A stretch of DNA of 64,000 nucleotides, taken from NCBI RefSeq assembly GCF_039614715.1, contig NZ_CP154857.1:2852001-2916000 (forward strand), given 5' to 3'. Made by a program: the position numbers and the translations under genes. Source of the stretch: Microbacterium sp. AZCO (GTDB lineage Bacteria > Actinomycetota > Actinomycetes > Actinomycetales > Microbacteriaceae). How positions within the stretch are numbered: the stretch's first letter is position 1; each line of letters starts with the position of its first letter. The notes under the pieces are model-generated. The model made no database searches. It saw only the letters and a list, made by a program, of their open reading frames with translations, and was not told the origin of the DNA. Shown piece after piece: positions 42,239 to 50,575 of this stretch.

Positions 42239-43765
42239 TCAGCGCGGCTTCTCCATGGTCATGAGCTTGAGGACGGATTCGGGGGTCGCCTCTTCGATGG
42301 GCAGCTCGCCCGTGATGCGCCCCTCGGAGAGGGCGTACACGCGGTCGGAGATGCCGAGCAGCTCGGGCAGCTCGGACGAGATCACGATGATCCCCTTACC
42401 GGATGCCGCGAGCTGGTTGATGATCGTGTAGATCTCGTACTTGGCGCCGACGTCGATGCCGCGGGTCGGCTCGTCGAGGATCAGGACGTCGGGATCGGAG
42501 TAGATCCACTTCGACAGCACGACCTTCTGCTGGTTGCCGCCGGACAGCTTGCCGGTCTTGACCAGGACGCTCGGCGCCTTGATGTTCATGCTCTTGCGGA
42601 AGTCGTTGGCGACCTTGAACTCCTCGTTGTCGTCGACGAGCCCACTCTTCGCGAGCCGCCCGAGCGACGCCATGGAGATGTTCCGCTTGATGTCCTCGAT
42701 GAGGTTGAGGCCGTAGGTCTTGCGGTCCTCGGTCGCGTACGCGATGCCGTTCTGGATCGCCTCCGCGACCGTGCGCGTCTTGATCTCGGTGCCGCGCATG
42801 AAGACCTTGCCCGAGATGCGGGTGCCGTACGAGTGACCGAAGAGGCTCATCGCGAATTCCGTTCGGCCCGCGCCCATGAGGCCCGCGATGCCGACGATCT
42901 CGCCGGCGCGGACCGTGATCGAGACGTTGTCGACGACGACGCGGGTCGGGTCCTGCGGGTGGTGGGCCGTCCAGTCCTCGACGCGCAGCAGCTCTTCGCC
43001 GATCTGCGGCTCGTGGTCGGGATAGCGGTGCTCGAGATCGCGGCCGACCATGTCCTTGATGATGCGGTCTTCCGTCACGTCGGACTTGGCGATCGTCTCG
43101 ATCGTCTTGCCGTCACGGATGACCGTCACCGTGTCGGCGACCTTTTTGATCTCGTTGAGCTTGTGGCTGATGATGATCGACGTGATGCCCTCCTCGCGGA
43201 GGCTCATGATCAGCTCGAGCAGGTGGTCGGAGTCCTCGTCGTTGAGCGCCGCGGTCGGCTCGTCGAGGATGAGGAGCTTGACCTCCTTCGACAGCGCCTT
43301 CGCGATCTCGACGAGCTGCTGCTTGCCGACGCCGATCTGGTTGATCTTGGTGGTCGGGTTGTCGCGCAGGCCGACGCGCTTGAGCAGCTCGCCCGCCTCG
43401 TAGTTCGTCTTGTTCCAGTCGATGAGGCCGCCGGACTTGCGCTCGTTGTTGAGGAAGATGTTCTCGGCGATCGAGAGGTAGGGGCTGAGAGCCAGCTCCT
43501 GGTGGATGATGACGATGCCCTTGGCCTCGCTGTCGTTGAGGTTCTTGAACTCGACCTCTTCGCCCGCGTAGATGATCTGGCCGTCATACGTGCCATGCGG
43601 ATAGACGCCCGACAGCACCTTCATGAGGGTGGACTTCCCTGCGCCGTTCTCGCCGCAGATCGCGTGGATCTCTCCGCGCTCCACCTCGAAGTTGACGTTC
43701 GAGAGCGCCTTGACGCCGGGGAATGTCTTGGTGATGCCGCGCATCTGGAGAATGTGTTCAGTCAT
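42239..43765 (-). CDS. mmsA: Multiple-monosaccharide ABC transporter ATP-binding protein
   Basis: The 508-residue double ATPase of the CUT2 type has Walker [10 protein letters not shown], signature [15 protein letters not shown] and Walker [13 protein letters not shown] in the first half. The second half shows the usual degenerate Walker A (GLMGAGRTE), [14 protein letters not shown] and [13 protein letters not shown]. The sequence [22 protein letters not shown] is characteristic. It powers the adjacent permease. A strong hairpin separates it from the binding-protein gene upstream, which probably lowers its transcript level. Confidence 0.95.
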   Translation of the reverse strand: MTEHILQMRGITKTFPGVKALSNVNFEVERGEIHAICGENGAGKSTLMKVLSGVYPHGTYDGQIIYAGEEVEFKNLNDSEAKGIVIIHQELALSPYLSIAENIFLNNERKSGGLIDWNKTNYEAGELLKRVGLRDNPTTKINQIGVGKQQLVEIAKALSKEVKLLILDEPTAALNDEDSDHLLELIMSLREEGITSIIISHKLNEIKKVADTVTVIRDGKTIETIAKSDVTEDRIIKDMVGRDLEHRYPDHEPQIGEELLRVEDWTAHHPQDPTRVVVDNVSITVRAGEIVGIAGLMGAGRTEFAMSLFGHSYGTRISGKVFMRGTEIKTRTVAEAIQNGIAYATEDRKTYGLNLIEDIKRNISMASLGRLAKSGLVDDNEEFKVANDFRKSMNIKAPSVLVKTGKLSGGNQQKVVLSKWIYSDPDVLILDEPTRGIDVGAKYEIYTIINQLAASGKGIIVISSELPELLGISDRVYALSEGRITGELPIEEATPESVLKLMTMEKPR

Positions 43766-43799
43766 CCCTGTTCCTGCTCCTTGCCGATGGACCGGCCCC

Positions 43800-43834
43800 G
43801 CCGGCGAGGACACCGCGGTGGTGTCCTCGCCGGC
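43800..43834 (-). terminator. Intra-operon hairpin between chvE-like and mmsA
   Basis: A perfect 15-bp stem (GCCGGCGAGGACACC with GGTGTCCTCGCCGGC) and a 5-base loop lie 20 bases past the binding-protein stop. Such hairpins often give partial termination and 3'-end stability, so that the binding protein is made in excess over ATPase and permease. Confidence 0.7.
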
Positions 43835-43854
43835 GAGCCCAGACGTCAGGCTGT

Positions 43855-44979
43855 TCAGCCGTTGATCTGGTCGGCGGTGTAGTAGCCGCTGTCGACGAGG
43901 ACCTCGTTGATGTTGTCCTTGACGACGATCTGCGACTCGAGGAGGTACGACGGCACGACCTTCTTGCCGTTGTCGTAGTCCTTGGTGTTGTTGACCTCGG
44001 GGTCCTTGCCGCTGAGCAGGTCGACGGCCATCGCCACGGCGACGTCGGCGAGCTTGCGCGTGTCCTTGAAGATCGACGCGTACTGCTCACCGCGGTTGAT
44101 CGCCTTGACCGAGTCGAGCTCGGAGTCCTGACCCGAGATGATCGGCCACTCGGCGCCGGTCGTGTAGCCGGCGTCGGTCAGGGCCGAGATGATGCCGCGC
44201 GAGATGCCGTCGTAGGGCGAGAGCACTGCGTTGACCTTCGAGCCGTCCGAGTAGTTGGCCGTGAGGATGTCCTCCATGCGGCTCTGGGCGGTCTCCCCGT
44301 CCCAGCGCAGCGTCGCGACCTGCTGGAAGTCGGTCTGGCCCGACTTCACCTCCAGCACACCGGAGTCGATGTAGGGCTGCAGGGTGTCCATCGCGCCGTT
44401 GAAGAAGAACGTCGCGTTGTTGTCGTCGGGCGAACCGGCGAACAGCTCGATGTTGAACGGACCCGCGGGGGCGTCCGCCTTCTTCGTGCCGTCCAGCTCG
44501 ACCAGGCCCAGGCCGTTGAGCACCGAGTTGGCCTGCTGCACGCCGACCTTGTAGTTGTCGAACGACGCGTAGTAGTCCACGTTCTCGGTGTCGCGGATGA
44601 GGCGGTCGTAGGCGATGACGGGGATGTCCGCGTCCGCGGCATCCTGCAGCACCTCACTGAGCGTGGTGCCGTCGATCGACGCGATGATCAGCGCCTCGGC
44701 GCCCTTCGTGATCATGTTCTCGATCTGCGAGACCTGCGTGGGGATGTCGTCCTCTGCGTACTGCAGGTCGACCTTGTAGCCCTGCTTCTCGAGGGCCTCC
44801 TTCACCGAGTTGCCGTCGGCGATCCAGCGCTCCGAGCTCTTGGTGGGCATCGCGACGCCGACGAGGCCGCCGTCGCCGCCGCCATTGCCGCTGTCCCCCG
44901 AACCGGAGGTGCCCGAGCATGCCGACAGCATGAGCGCGCCCGCCGCGATCGCGGCGAACACGAACTTCTTTGCCTTCAC
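43855..44979 (-). CDS. chvE: Sugar-binding lipoprotein of the multiple-monosaccharide ABC transporter
   Basis: The 374-residue extracellular lipoprotein has lipobox LSAC near residue 21, a Gly/Ser-rich linker, then a periplasmic-binding fold starting [52 protein letters not shown] (in parts) and [13 protein letters not shown] match ChvE-like binders of arabinose, xylose, glucose or galactose. The GTG start is supported by AAAGGA 6 bases upstream. It follows the aldolase-like gene by 11 bases. Confidence 0.92.
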   Translation of the reverse strand: MKAKKFVFAAIAAGALMLSACSGTSGSGDSGNGGGDGGLVGVAMPTKSSERWIADGNSVKEALEKQGYKVDLQYAEDDIPTQVSQIENMITKGAEALIIASIDGTTLSEVLQDAADADIPVIAYDRLIRDTENVDYYASFDNYKVGVQQANSVLNGLGLVELDGTKKADAPAGPFNIELFAGSPDDNNATFFFNGAMDTLQPYIDSGVLEVKSGQTDFQQVATLRWDGETAQSRMEDILTANYSDGSKVNAVLSPYDGISRGIISALTDAGYTTGAEWPIISGQDSELDSVKAINRGEQYASIFKDTRKLADVAVAMAVDLLSGKDPEVNNTKDYDNGKKVVPSYLLESQIVVKDNINEVLVDSGYYTADQING

Positions 44980-44990
44980 TGTGTTTCCTT

Positions 44991-45788
44991 TCAACGTGAC
45001 GTCTTCGTCTTGGTAGCGATATTCAGTTGTCGTCCTGAGCGAGTGGATGCCGCGGCCCGGCCGGCCGGCGGAGTCTGGAGAGCGGCGCGCGCCTCGTACA
45101 GGCGGTCGACGTCGCTCTGCGGGAGGGGGCTCGGAAGGCCTCCGTCGCGGGCCAGCTGCACGATCCGCGCGACGCCCTCGACCAGTGCGGCGCGGTTGGC
45201 CGCGTCCTTCACGGTCGAGCCGAGCACGACGGGCCCGAGGTTCTGGAGCAGCACGGCGCGGGGGCGCCGGCCCGCGAGCGCGTCGACGACGCCCCGCCCG
45301 AGCGAATCGTCATCGGCGAGGGTGAGCGGGCCGGTGGGCACGGGGCCGCCGAACTCCTCGGCGATGATCGCGAGCACGCAGGGGATCTCCTGGCCGCGCG
45401 CGGCCCAGGCCGACGCGTAGGGCGAGAGGGCGTGGACGATCCCGCCGACGTCGGTCATGTGCCGGTAGACGTACGCGTGGGAGAGGGATGCCGCGCTCGG
45501 CGCGGCCTCGCTGCCCGGTGTGCCGGCGATCGACGCGCCGTCGAGCCCGCACAGCACGAGGTTCTCGGGGGCGACATCGGCGAACGCGGTGCCCGCCGGC
45601 GTGATGACGAACAGGTCGGCGCCCGGGACCTTGCCCGAGACCGAGCCGCCCGCAGCAAGAGCCAGGCCGTCGCGCACGAGATCGGCGTGGACGGCCGCGA
45701 CATCGGCGCGCGCACGTGCGATCGCGACCTCCGTCTTGACGCCGCTCACGTACTTCTCGCGAAGCTCGGCGTCTCTGCCCTGCGCCAC
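44991..45788 (-). CDS. Class II aldolase/epimerase (AraD-like) homologue, catalytically degenerate
   Basis: The 265-residue protein has the class II aldolase/adducin fold, recognisable by [44 protein letters not shown] and AVLLQN-GPV. The residues that bind zinc and do chemistry in AraD/FucA are replaced. The usual HTH becomes HAL (H119 kept, L121), the His of the N-H-G segment is Leu (L184), and the acidic residue of PSSD is Ala (A100). It is therefore probably not an aldolase or epimerase, perhaps a regulatory or binding protein. AAGGAG lies 7 bases before the GTG. It is first in the LacI-controlled sugar operon. Confidence 0.75.
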   Translation of the reverse strand: MAQGRDAELREKYVSGVKTEVAIARARADVAAVHADLVRDGLALAAGGSVSGKVPGADLFVITPAGTAFADVAPENLVLCGLDGASIAGTPGSEAAPSAASLSHAYVYRHMTDVGGIVHALSPYASAWAARGQEIPCVLAIIAEEFGGPVPTGPLTLADDDSLGRGVVDALAGRRPRAVLLQNLGPVVLGSTVKDAANRAALVEGVARIVQLARDGGLPSPLPQSDVDRLYEARAALQTPPAGRAAASTRSGRQLNIATKTKTSR

Positions 45789-45831
45789 CGGCTGGCTCCT
45801 TCGTTGGATGCGGAACTCGACGTGACGGTCG

Positions 45832-45845
45832 TGTGACCGTTCACA
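45832..45845. promoter_or_regulatory. LacI-type operator O1 of the sugar operon
   Basis: TGTGACCGTTCACA is a 14-base near-palindrome with the central CG typical of LacI-family sites. It lies 7 bases downstream of the -10 box, well placed to block transcription of the aldolase-like/chvE/mmsAB operon. Confidence 0.75.
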
Positions 45846-45852
45846 TCGAGAC

Positions 45853-45883
45853 ACTATAGCCAGGGGTCGAACGGGGCTGTCAA
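45853..45883 (-). promoter_or_regulatory. Promoter of the sugar operon
   Basis: On the minus strand a consensus TTGACA (45878-45883) is followed after 19 bases by TATAGT (45853-45858). This is the clearest housekeeping promoter in the window, and operator O1 lies just downstream. Confidence 0.65.
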
Positions 45884-45921
45884 CCGCAGATCATCTCGTC
45901 TTGATAACGAGGCCCCGGAGC

Positions 45922-46935
45922 TCAGCGCACGGCGGCGGTCGAGCGGCGCACGAGCAGCTCGGGGACGATCGTGGCCGGACCCGGCTCCGCGCCCTCGTCC
46001 GTCGGCCCCAGCAGGGCCTCGACGCACCGGCGCCCCAGCTCGGCGAAATCCTGCCGGACGGTGGTGAGCGGAGGCCAGAAGTGCGCGCTCTCGGGGATGT
46101 CGTCGAAGCCGACGATGCTGATGTCGCCGGGCACATCCAGACCCTCGTCGCGCACGGCGTGCATGAACCCGAGCGCCATCTGGTCGTTGGACGAGAAGAC
46201 GGCAGTGAAGTCGCGCACCCGCAGCAGCTCCCGACCCGCGTAGTAGCCGAACTCGGCCGTCCAGTCCCCCAGGATGGGGGCCGTGGTCGGCACGTCGCTC
46301 GCGCTCATCTCCGCGAGGAACCCCTTCATGCGGGCCTCCGCCTCGATCCAGTCCTGCGGACCGGCGATGTGGTAGATCCCACGATGTCCCAGGCTGATCA
46401 GGTGTTTCGTTGCGAGGCGGGCTCCCGCCACCTGGTCGACGGACAGCATGTGATCGACGTCGAGGTCGGTCGACTGCAGCGTCACGTACGGCACCTCGAG
46501 GGGCTGCGAGGCCAGGGCGCGGAGCACCCGCAGCTGCGGGGCGATGACGACGAGACCCTCGATCGACTGGGCGAGCAGATGCGCGAGCCCCTCGGGGATC
46601 GACTGCGGATCGGAGGCGTCGATGTTCGCCGTGCTGACCCAGTAGCCGCGCGTGCGCGCCGCCTCCTCGATCGCCGCGATGCTCGACGCCGGCCCGTACA
46701 TCGTGCTCGAGGCGGCGAGGATTCCGATCGTGTGCGACCGGCTCGTCACGAGCGCCCGAGCGGCCTGATTGGGGCGGTAGTTCAGATCGGACATGACCTG
46801 CGTCACGCGCTCGCGCGTCTCAGGGCGCACACTGGGGTGGTTGTTCAACACCCGCGACACCGTCTGGTACGAGACATCCGCGAGGCGCGCGACATCACGG
46901 ATGCTCGGCCGGCGAGCTGCAGCGTCTTCGCTCAT
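45922..46935 (-). CDS. LacI family transcriptional regulator
   Basis: The 337-residue protein has an N-terminal HTH (SIRDVARLADVSYQTVSRVLN) and hinge helix (NYRPNQAARAL), followed by a sugar-binding periplasmic-type domain. KHLISLGHRGIYHIAGPQDW and DISIVGFDDIPESAHFWPPLTTVRQD (in parts) are typical. It most likely represses the adjacent sugar operon through O1 and itself through O2 (46955-46968), being relieved by an imported sugar. Confidence 0.94.
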   Translation of the reverse strand: MSEDAAARRPSIRDVARLADVSYQTVSRVLNNHPSVRPETRERVTQVMSDLNYRPNQAARALVTSRSHTIGILAASSTMYGPASSIAAIEEAARTRGYWVSTANIDASDPQSIPEGLAHLLAQSIEGLVVIAPQLRVLRALASQPLEVPYVTLQSTDLDVDHMLSVDQVAGARLATKHLISLGHRGIYHIAGPQDWIEAEARMKGFLAEMSASDVPTTAPILGDWTAEFGYYAGRELLRVRDFTAVFSSNDQMALGFMHAVRDEGLDVPGDISIVGFDDIPESAHFWPPLTTVRQDFAELGRRCVEALLGPTDEGAEPGPATIVPELLVRRSTAAVR

Positions 46936-46954
46936 GTCATTTCCGATGGAGGAA

Positions 46955-46968
46955 TGTGTACGGTCACA
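46955..46968. promoter_or_regulatory. LacI-type operator O2 in the regulator promoter
   Basis: On the minus strand TGTGACCGTACACA matches O1 at 13 of 14 positions. It lies 20 bases upstream of the lacI-type start codon, consistent with autoregulation. A related 13-base palindrome TGTGACAGTCACA occurs at 47021-47033. Confidence 0.65.
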
Positions 46969-47070
46969 TACAGACTGTCATAAACTCGCCGCTTCAGCGC
47001 GAGAACGCCTCTCCCGTGCGTGTGACAGTCACATGGAACGCGAAGAACGATTGCCCCGTCGCGCACAGCT

Positions 47071-47097
47071 GTCACATCTTCGTCACATCTCTAGGAT
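47071..47097 (+). promoter_or_regulatory. GTCACA tandem repeat plus -10 box (MtrA-like site)
   Basis: GTCACATCT occurs at 47071-47079 and again at 47082-47090, an 11-base period. It is followed 2 bases later by TAGGAT (47092-47097), whose end lies 7 bases before the GTG of the next gene. Tandem GTCACA repeats are the known pattern of MtrA-type regulators; binding here is inference. Confidence 0.5.
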
Positions 47098-47104
47098 CGG
47101 ACCA

Positions 47105-47644
47105 GTGGACTTCTCGAAGTATCTCCCGCTGAGCCAGCGGCGCAGCGACGACGACGAGTCGGCAGTGACGAGCGATCGCAGAGCCGAGATCGCTTCCACC
47201 GTCGACCGCGCCCGCGAGTTGCTCTCAGAAATGGATGCGGAGCGTCCGGACGCCGCGCGTCGCTTCGTCGCGGAGGCAGGCCTTGCGGCGGCGGGCGCAG
47301 CATCCACCGATCCGCTCGATCTGTCGGCGATCGCCGACGAGGTGCGCACCGGACGGAAGCGCAAGGTCTCCGAGCTCGCGCGCGCTGTGCGCGCCGTGCT
47401 GGAGCTCGCGGACGAATGCGGAGAGTCGGCTGGCCTGCCCTCGCTCACGCTCGGCGCCGTGGCCCTCTACGCCTCGGGGACGGCTCCGTTCGACCGGCGC
47501 GCCGTCATATCCGGGCACACGGTGAAGGCGATCGACGCCGATTGGCAGTTCGGCAGTGGGCCGGAGCTGCGCGGCACCGCCGAGGGCATCGCACGCTTTC
47601 TCCTGGCGCTCTCCGACACTCCCCCGCGCGCGCCGCGCGCGTGA
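47105..47644 (+). CDS. Hypothetical protein
   Basis: I do not recognise the 179-residue soluble protein. It starts VDFSKYLPLSQRRSDDD and is mainly helical in its first 125 residues. Basic and acidic clusters alternate (TGRKRKVSELARAVRAVLELADE). The last 50 residues look more beta-rich (LTLGAVALYASGTAPFDRRAVISG), and GHTVKAIDADWQFGSGPEL is distinctive. No signal peptide or membrane span is seen. A -10 box 7 bases before the GTG start and absence of a good ribosome-binding site suggest a leaderless mRNA. Convergent with the 41-residue membrane microprotein gene. Confidence 0.6.
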   Translation: MDFSKYLPLSQRRSDDDESAVTSDRRAEIASTVDRARELLSEMDAERPDAARRFVAEAGLAAAGAASTDPLDLSAIADEVRTGRKRKVSELARAVRAVLELADECGESAGLPSLTLGAVALYASGTAPFDRRAVISGHTVKAIDADWQFGSGPELRGTAEGIARFLLALSDTPPRAPRA

Positions 47645-47651
47645 CGACGGC

Positions 47652-47777
47652 TCAGCTGCCGCCGTTCAGCGCTCCGATGAGGCCGGAGACGATCATGTAC
47701 AGCCCGACCGCGCTCACGAGGACCCAGATTCCGATGCGCGTCGCACTGACGCGGGGACGATCCTCGGGGGCGGGCAT
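47652..47777 (-). CDS. 41-residue single-span membrane microprotein
   Basis: A short gene encodes MPAPEDRPRVSATRIGIWVL followed by a hydrophobic segment and ends GALNGGS. One predicted span covers residues 15-37. Codon choice is that of a real gene in this genome, but the ribosome-binding site is weak. It lies between a convergent hypothetical gene and the csbD terminator. Function unknown. Confidence 0.5.
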   Translation of the reverse strand: MPAPEDRPRVSATRIGIWVLVSAVGLYMIVSGLIGALNGGS

Positions 47778-47794
47778 GCGTCCAGCCTAAACGA

Positions 47795-47826
47795 GGTCGC
47801 CCCGCGCCGTGAGGCGCGGGGCGACC
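47795..47826. terminator. Hairpin after csbD-like gene
   Basis: A perfect 14-bp stem (GGTCGCCCCGCGCC with GGCGCGGGGCGACC) with a GTGA loop lies 15 bases past the stop of the CsbD-like gene and 17 bases upstream of the start of the microprotein gene, separating the two. Confidence 0.75.
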
Positions 47827-47841
47827 ATCGGGACGGGCGGC

Positions 47842-48012
47842 TTACTTGAAGGCGTCCTTCACGTTCTCGCCGGCCTGCTTGAGGTTTGCCTTGGCCTGGT
47901 CGGCCTGGCCCTCGGCCTCGAGTCGCTCGTTGTCCGTGGCGTCGCCGACGGCTTCCTTCGCCTTGCCTCCGGCTTCCTGAGCAGCGTTCTTGATCTTGTC
48001 GTCGAGTCCCAT
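47842..48012 (-). CDS. CsbD family stress protein
   Basis: The 56-residue hydrophilic protein starts MGLDDKIKNAAQEAGGKAKE and continues with VGDATDNERLEAEGQADQAK, the CsbD pattern of charged amphipathic helices. Homologues accumulate in general stress; a molecular role is not known. A perfect ribosome-binding site (AAGGAGG) precedes the ATG. The neighbouring GlsB-like gene is a frequent partner. Confidence 0.9.
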   Translation of the reverse strand: MGLDDKIKNAAQEAGGKAKEAVGDATDNERLEAEGQADQAKANLKQAGENVKDAFK

Positions 48013-48117
48013 GGCGCCTCCTTGGTTCGATCGCGTCTTCATTGGACGTCTTCCACGCTAGGCACGACGTCCCTGCGAGGCACGCCCTTGCATCGGTGGA
48101 ACGGATGAGGTACTGGA

Positions 48118-48396
48118 TCAGCGCGTGACGTGGCGACGACGCGTGACGGCGACGTAGATGCCGAGGACGATGATCGCCCCGATGATCGAGCCGATGATGC
48201 CGGACGGCTGCAGGAAGCCGCCGTTGGGGTCGGCGCCGAAGATCACGAAGCCGAGGAATCCCCCGACGAACGAGCCGACGATGCCGAGCACGATCGTCAT
48301 GAGGATGCCGATGTTCTGCTTCCCCGGAATGACCGCGCGTGCGATGAGGCCCGCGATGAGGCCGATGATGATGAGTCCGATGATGGTCCAGAGCAT
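48118..48396 (-). CDS. GlsB/YeaQ/YmgE family stress membrane protein
   Basis: The 92-residue protein is nearly all hydrophobic with three predicted spans. It starts MLWTIIGLIIIGLIAGLIAR, and PGKQNIGILMTIVLGIVGSFVGG (in parts) is the family signature (transglycosylase-associated protein fold). Members are linked to stress and envelope maintenance. AAAGGGAAG lies upstream of the ATG. It is 105 bases from the CsbD-like gene on the same strand. Confidence 0.9.
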   Translation of the reverse strand: MLWTIIGLIIIGLIAGLIARAVIPGKQNIGILMTIVLGIVGSFVGGFLGFVIFGADPNGGFLQPSGIIGSIIGAIIVLGIYVAVTRRRHVTR

Positions 48397-48540
48397 GATC
48401 TTCCCTTTCTCCGTATGTGAGCCGGGCGATCAGGCACCGGCGTTCGGGTCGCATCAACGTAGCAATTTCCGGGAATCAGCGGTCTTTTCGCTGTGAGATA
48501 TGTACAGATGGATGCCGATCGGGTACTCTGTGCACTCGCG

Positions 48541-49341
48541 TCAGAGTCTGGCGTATCGTGCGCGCGCGAAGCAGAAGACGCCGTAGACGATGAGGCCTGC
48601 CCCAACGACCCAGAGGATGACCGCTCCGAACGGCAGTGCGGCCAGGCTGTGCAGCGCGGCATCCAGTCCTCCCGCGGCCTGCGGATCGTGCACGATGGCG
48701 GCGACGACGAACAGGATGCCGGTGACGGCGACGGCGATGCCCTTCGCGATGTAGCCCACGACCCCGAACGTCACGATGCCGGGGCGGGCGATGTTGGGCG
48801 GAAGCGCCAGGTGCTTCTTGAAGGCCCGGGTGGCTCCGCGCACGATGAAGGCGACGCCGATGCCGGCGACGATGAGCCCCACGAGCACGACGAGGAAGAT
48901 CCCGCCCGGGGCCCCCATCAGCTTCGCACTGAAGCTCTGGGTCGACTGCGACGAGTCGGACTGGCCTCCCAGCGCATAGATGAGCGCGGTGAAGCCGATC
49001 GCGAGGTAGGCGAGAGCCGTGCCCACGTACTTCGCGCGGTACCCCCACTTCTTCTTGGTGTCGGGGTCGCGCTCCAGCACGGCCTCCGCGATCTGCCAGA
49101 GCGCGAGCGCGGCGAGTCCGAGAGCGATGACCCACAGCAGCACCACACCGGCAGGAGCTTTCTGGATCTGCTCCATGGCGCCGCCCTGATCGGCCTCACC
49201 TCCCCCTCCGGTCGCGACGGAGATGGCGATGAAGCCGATGACGAGGTGGACGATCCCGAGGACGACGTAGCCGATCCGCGCCGCGACGCGGAAGGCCGTC
49301 GAATCTTGAGCCGCTCGGGCAGCGACCTTCGGTGTACTCAT
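48541..49341 (-). CDS. DUF1206 membrane protein
   Basis: The 266-residue protein contains three repeated two-span units, each opening with a similar G-Y-x-x-x-G-x-x-x-x-x-x-G-F pattern: ARIGYVVLGIVHLVIGF, AKYVGTALAYLAIGFTAL, and GVVGYIAKGIAVAVTGILF. This internal triplication is the DUF1206 hallmark. Function unknown. It ends 144 bases upstream of the GlsB-like gene start and may share stress regulation (inference). Confidence 0.9.
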   Translation of the reverse strand: MSTPKVAARAAQDSTAFRVAARIGYVVLGIVHLVIGFIAISVATGGGGEADQGGAMEQIQKAPAGVVLLWVIALGLAALALWQIAEAVLERDPDTKKKWGYRAKYVGTALAYLAIGFTALIYALGGQSDSSQSTQSFSAKLMGAPGGIFLVVLVGLIVAGIGVAFIVRGATRAFKKHLALPPNIARPGIVTFGVVGYIAKGIAVAVTGILFVVAAIVHDPQAAGGLDAALHSLAALPFGAVILWVVGAGLIVYGVFCFARARYARL

Positions 49342-49402
49342 AGCCGAACAGTAGCGACGCTGTCCGCGCGCGGAAACGCCTTGACGAGCGAGCCCGGATG
49401 CG

Positions 49403-50083
49403 TCAGTCGCCCGCCGGCGGCGCCTCTCGCTTGCGGAGGGCGCGCCGGTCGCGGATGGCCTCGACCGCGCACCACACGAGGCACCCGACCGCGATGCCCT
49501 CCAGCAGGCCCGCGACCACGTCGCTGAGCCAGTGGGCGTGGAGGTAGGTGCGGCTCCACATCATGAGCCCGACCCAGACGACCCCGCTCACCCAGATCCA
49601 CCAGCGCCGGAGGATCAGGGCGAGGGTGAGGAAGACGGTCGTCGCGACCGCGGTGTGGCCGGAGGGGAACGACGTCGCCACCTTCTCGGCCAGCGAGTCG
49701 GTCGGTCTTGCGCGCGCGATGATGGCGGCCATCGGTGCCCCGATCGCGACGACGATGATGATCGCGGCCGCCATGTTGGCGGCATCCCAGTATCTGCGTC
49801 TCAGCGCGAAGGCCGAGACGAGCACGATCCCGATGACGATCATGCCGATCGTGCCGCCGACCGTCGCGGGGATCCAGGCGATGAAGATCCCCGCGTCCGT
49901 CTCAGTCGCGACCATCAGCGTGTGCCACCAGACGTCGCCGGGCAGAGGGTCGTGCCCGCCCAGGGCGACGAAGAGCCGCAGCACGGCGAAGAGGATCGTC
50001 GCGACGATGCCGACGATGAGCACGATCCAGCGACGCTGGTCGACCCGGACGGGCGCTGTGGTCTGGGGCTGATCGACGGTCAT
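49403..50083 (-). CDS. PAP2-superfamily phosphatase
   Basis: The 226-residue membrane protein has six predicted spans and the three PAP2 motifs: ARARPTD (K/R-x6-RP type), FPSGHT, and SRTYLHAHWLSDVV (SR-x5-H-x3-D). Such enzymes dephosphorylate undecaprenyl pyrophosphate or phosphatidic acid at the outer face of the membrane. The ATG chosen (MTVDQP) has no strong ribosome-binding site, and upstream in-frame codons exist. Divergent from the small hypothetical gene on the right. Confidence 0.88.
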   Translation of the reverse strand: MTVDQPQTTAPVRVDQRRWIVLIVGIVATILFAVLRLFVALGGHDPLPGDVWWHTLMVATETDAGIFIAWIPATVGGTIGMIVIGIVLVSAFALRRRYWDAANMAAAIIIVVAIGAPMAAIIARARPTDSLAEKVATSFPSGHTAVATTVFLTLALILRRWWIWVSGVVWVGLMMWSRTYLHAHWLSDVVAGLLEGIAVGCLVWCAVEAIRDRRALRKREAPPAGD

Positions 50084-50214
50084 GGCCGGCGAGCCGTGGA
50101 CAGGATGCGGTAGTGCATGGATAGATGGTGCCAGAGGGCGCGACGTACGCAATGTCGGCGTGGCCGCGTAGATTTGCAGCGCGGGACCAGGACCGCCGTG
50201 GAAGGGTGATGGGG

Positions 50215-50559
50215 ATGCCGTTTCGCAGTCAGCGGACTCTCGAGGTGTGGCTTGACGAGTTCCGCCGCGAGGGGCATGGCGCCCCCGGTGCGCTCAAGGT
50301 GATTCAGCAAGACGGCGAGGACGGCGCGAACACCGGCCTCGTCAGCGTGCGCCTCGCCTACGCGTCGACTGTCGTCTACATCCAGCCGGAGGCGCCGTAC
50401 TCCGCGAAGTGGGTCGTGACGCTGGAGCCGCGACCGGATCTCGTCGTGCTCGACGCGGACGGAGTGGACCAGCTGGCCGACGAACTCGCGATGGTCGCCG
50501 CGCTGTGCCGCTTCCTCGAGGCGAAGTCCGCAGCCTTCATCGGCACCGACGCGCCCTAG
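50215..50559 (+). CDS. Hypothetical protein
   Basis: A 114-residue soluble protein starting MPFRSQRTLEVWLDEFRREG. The core is beta-rich (GLVSVRLAYASTVVYIQPE, WVVTLEPRPDLVVLDADG) and the end helical (ADELAMVAALCRFLEA). I do not recognise the family. GGAAGG lies 9 bases before the ATG chosen; an ATG two codons upstream is too close to it. Convergent with the MarR gene, 16 bases apart. Confidence 0.6.
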   Translation: MPFRSQRTLEVWLDEFRREGHGAPGALKVIQQDGEDGANTGLVSVRLAYASTVVYIQPEAPYSAKWVVTLEPRPDLVVLDADGVDQLADELAMVAALCRFLEAKSAAFIGTDAP

Positions 50560-50575
50560 CGTCGCCGCCCTCGGC

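Noticed and set aside
40964..43882. 972-codon open frame antisense to mmsB and mmsA
   Set aside because: Composition is Asp/Glu/Arg/Leu-rich without domains, and the opposite strand carries clear ABC transporter signatures throughout.
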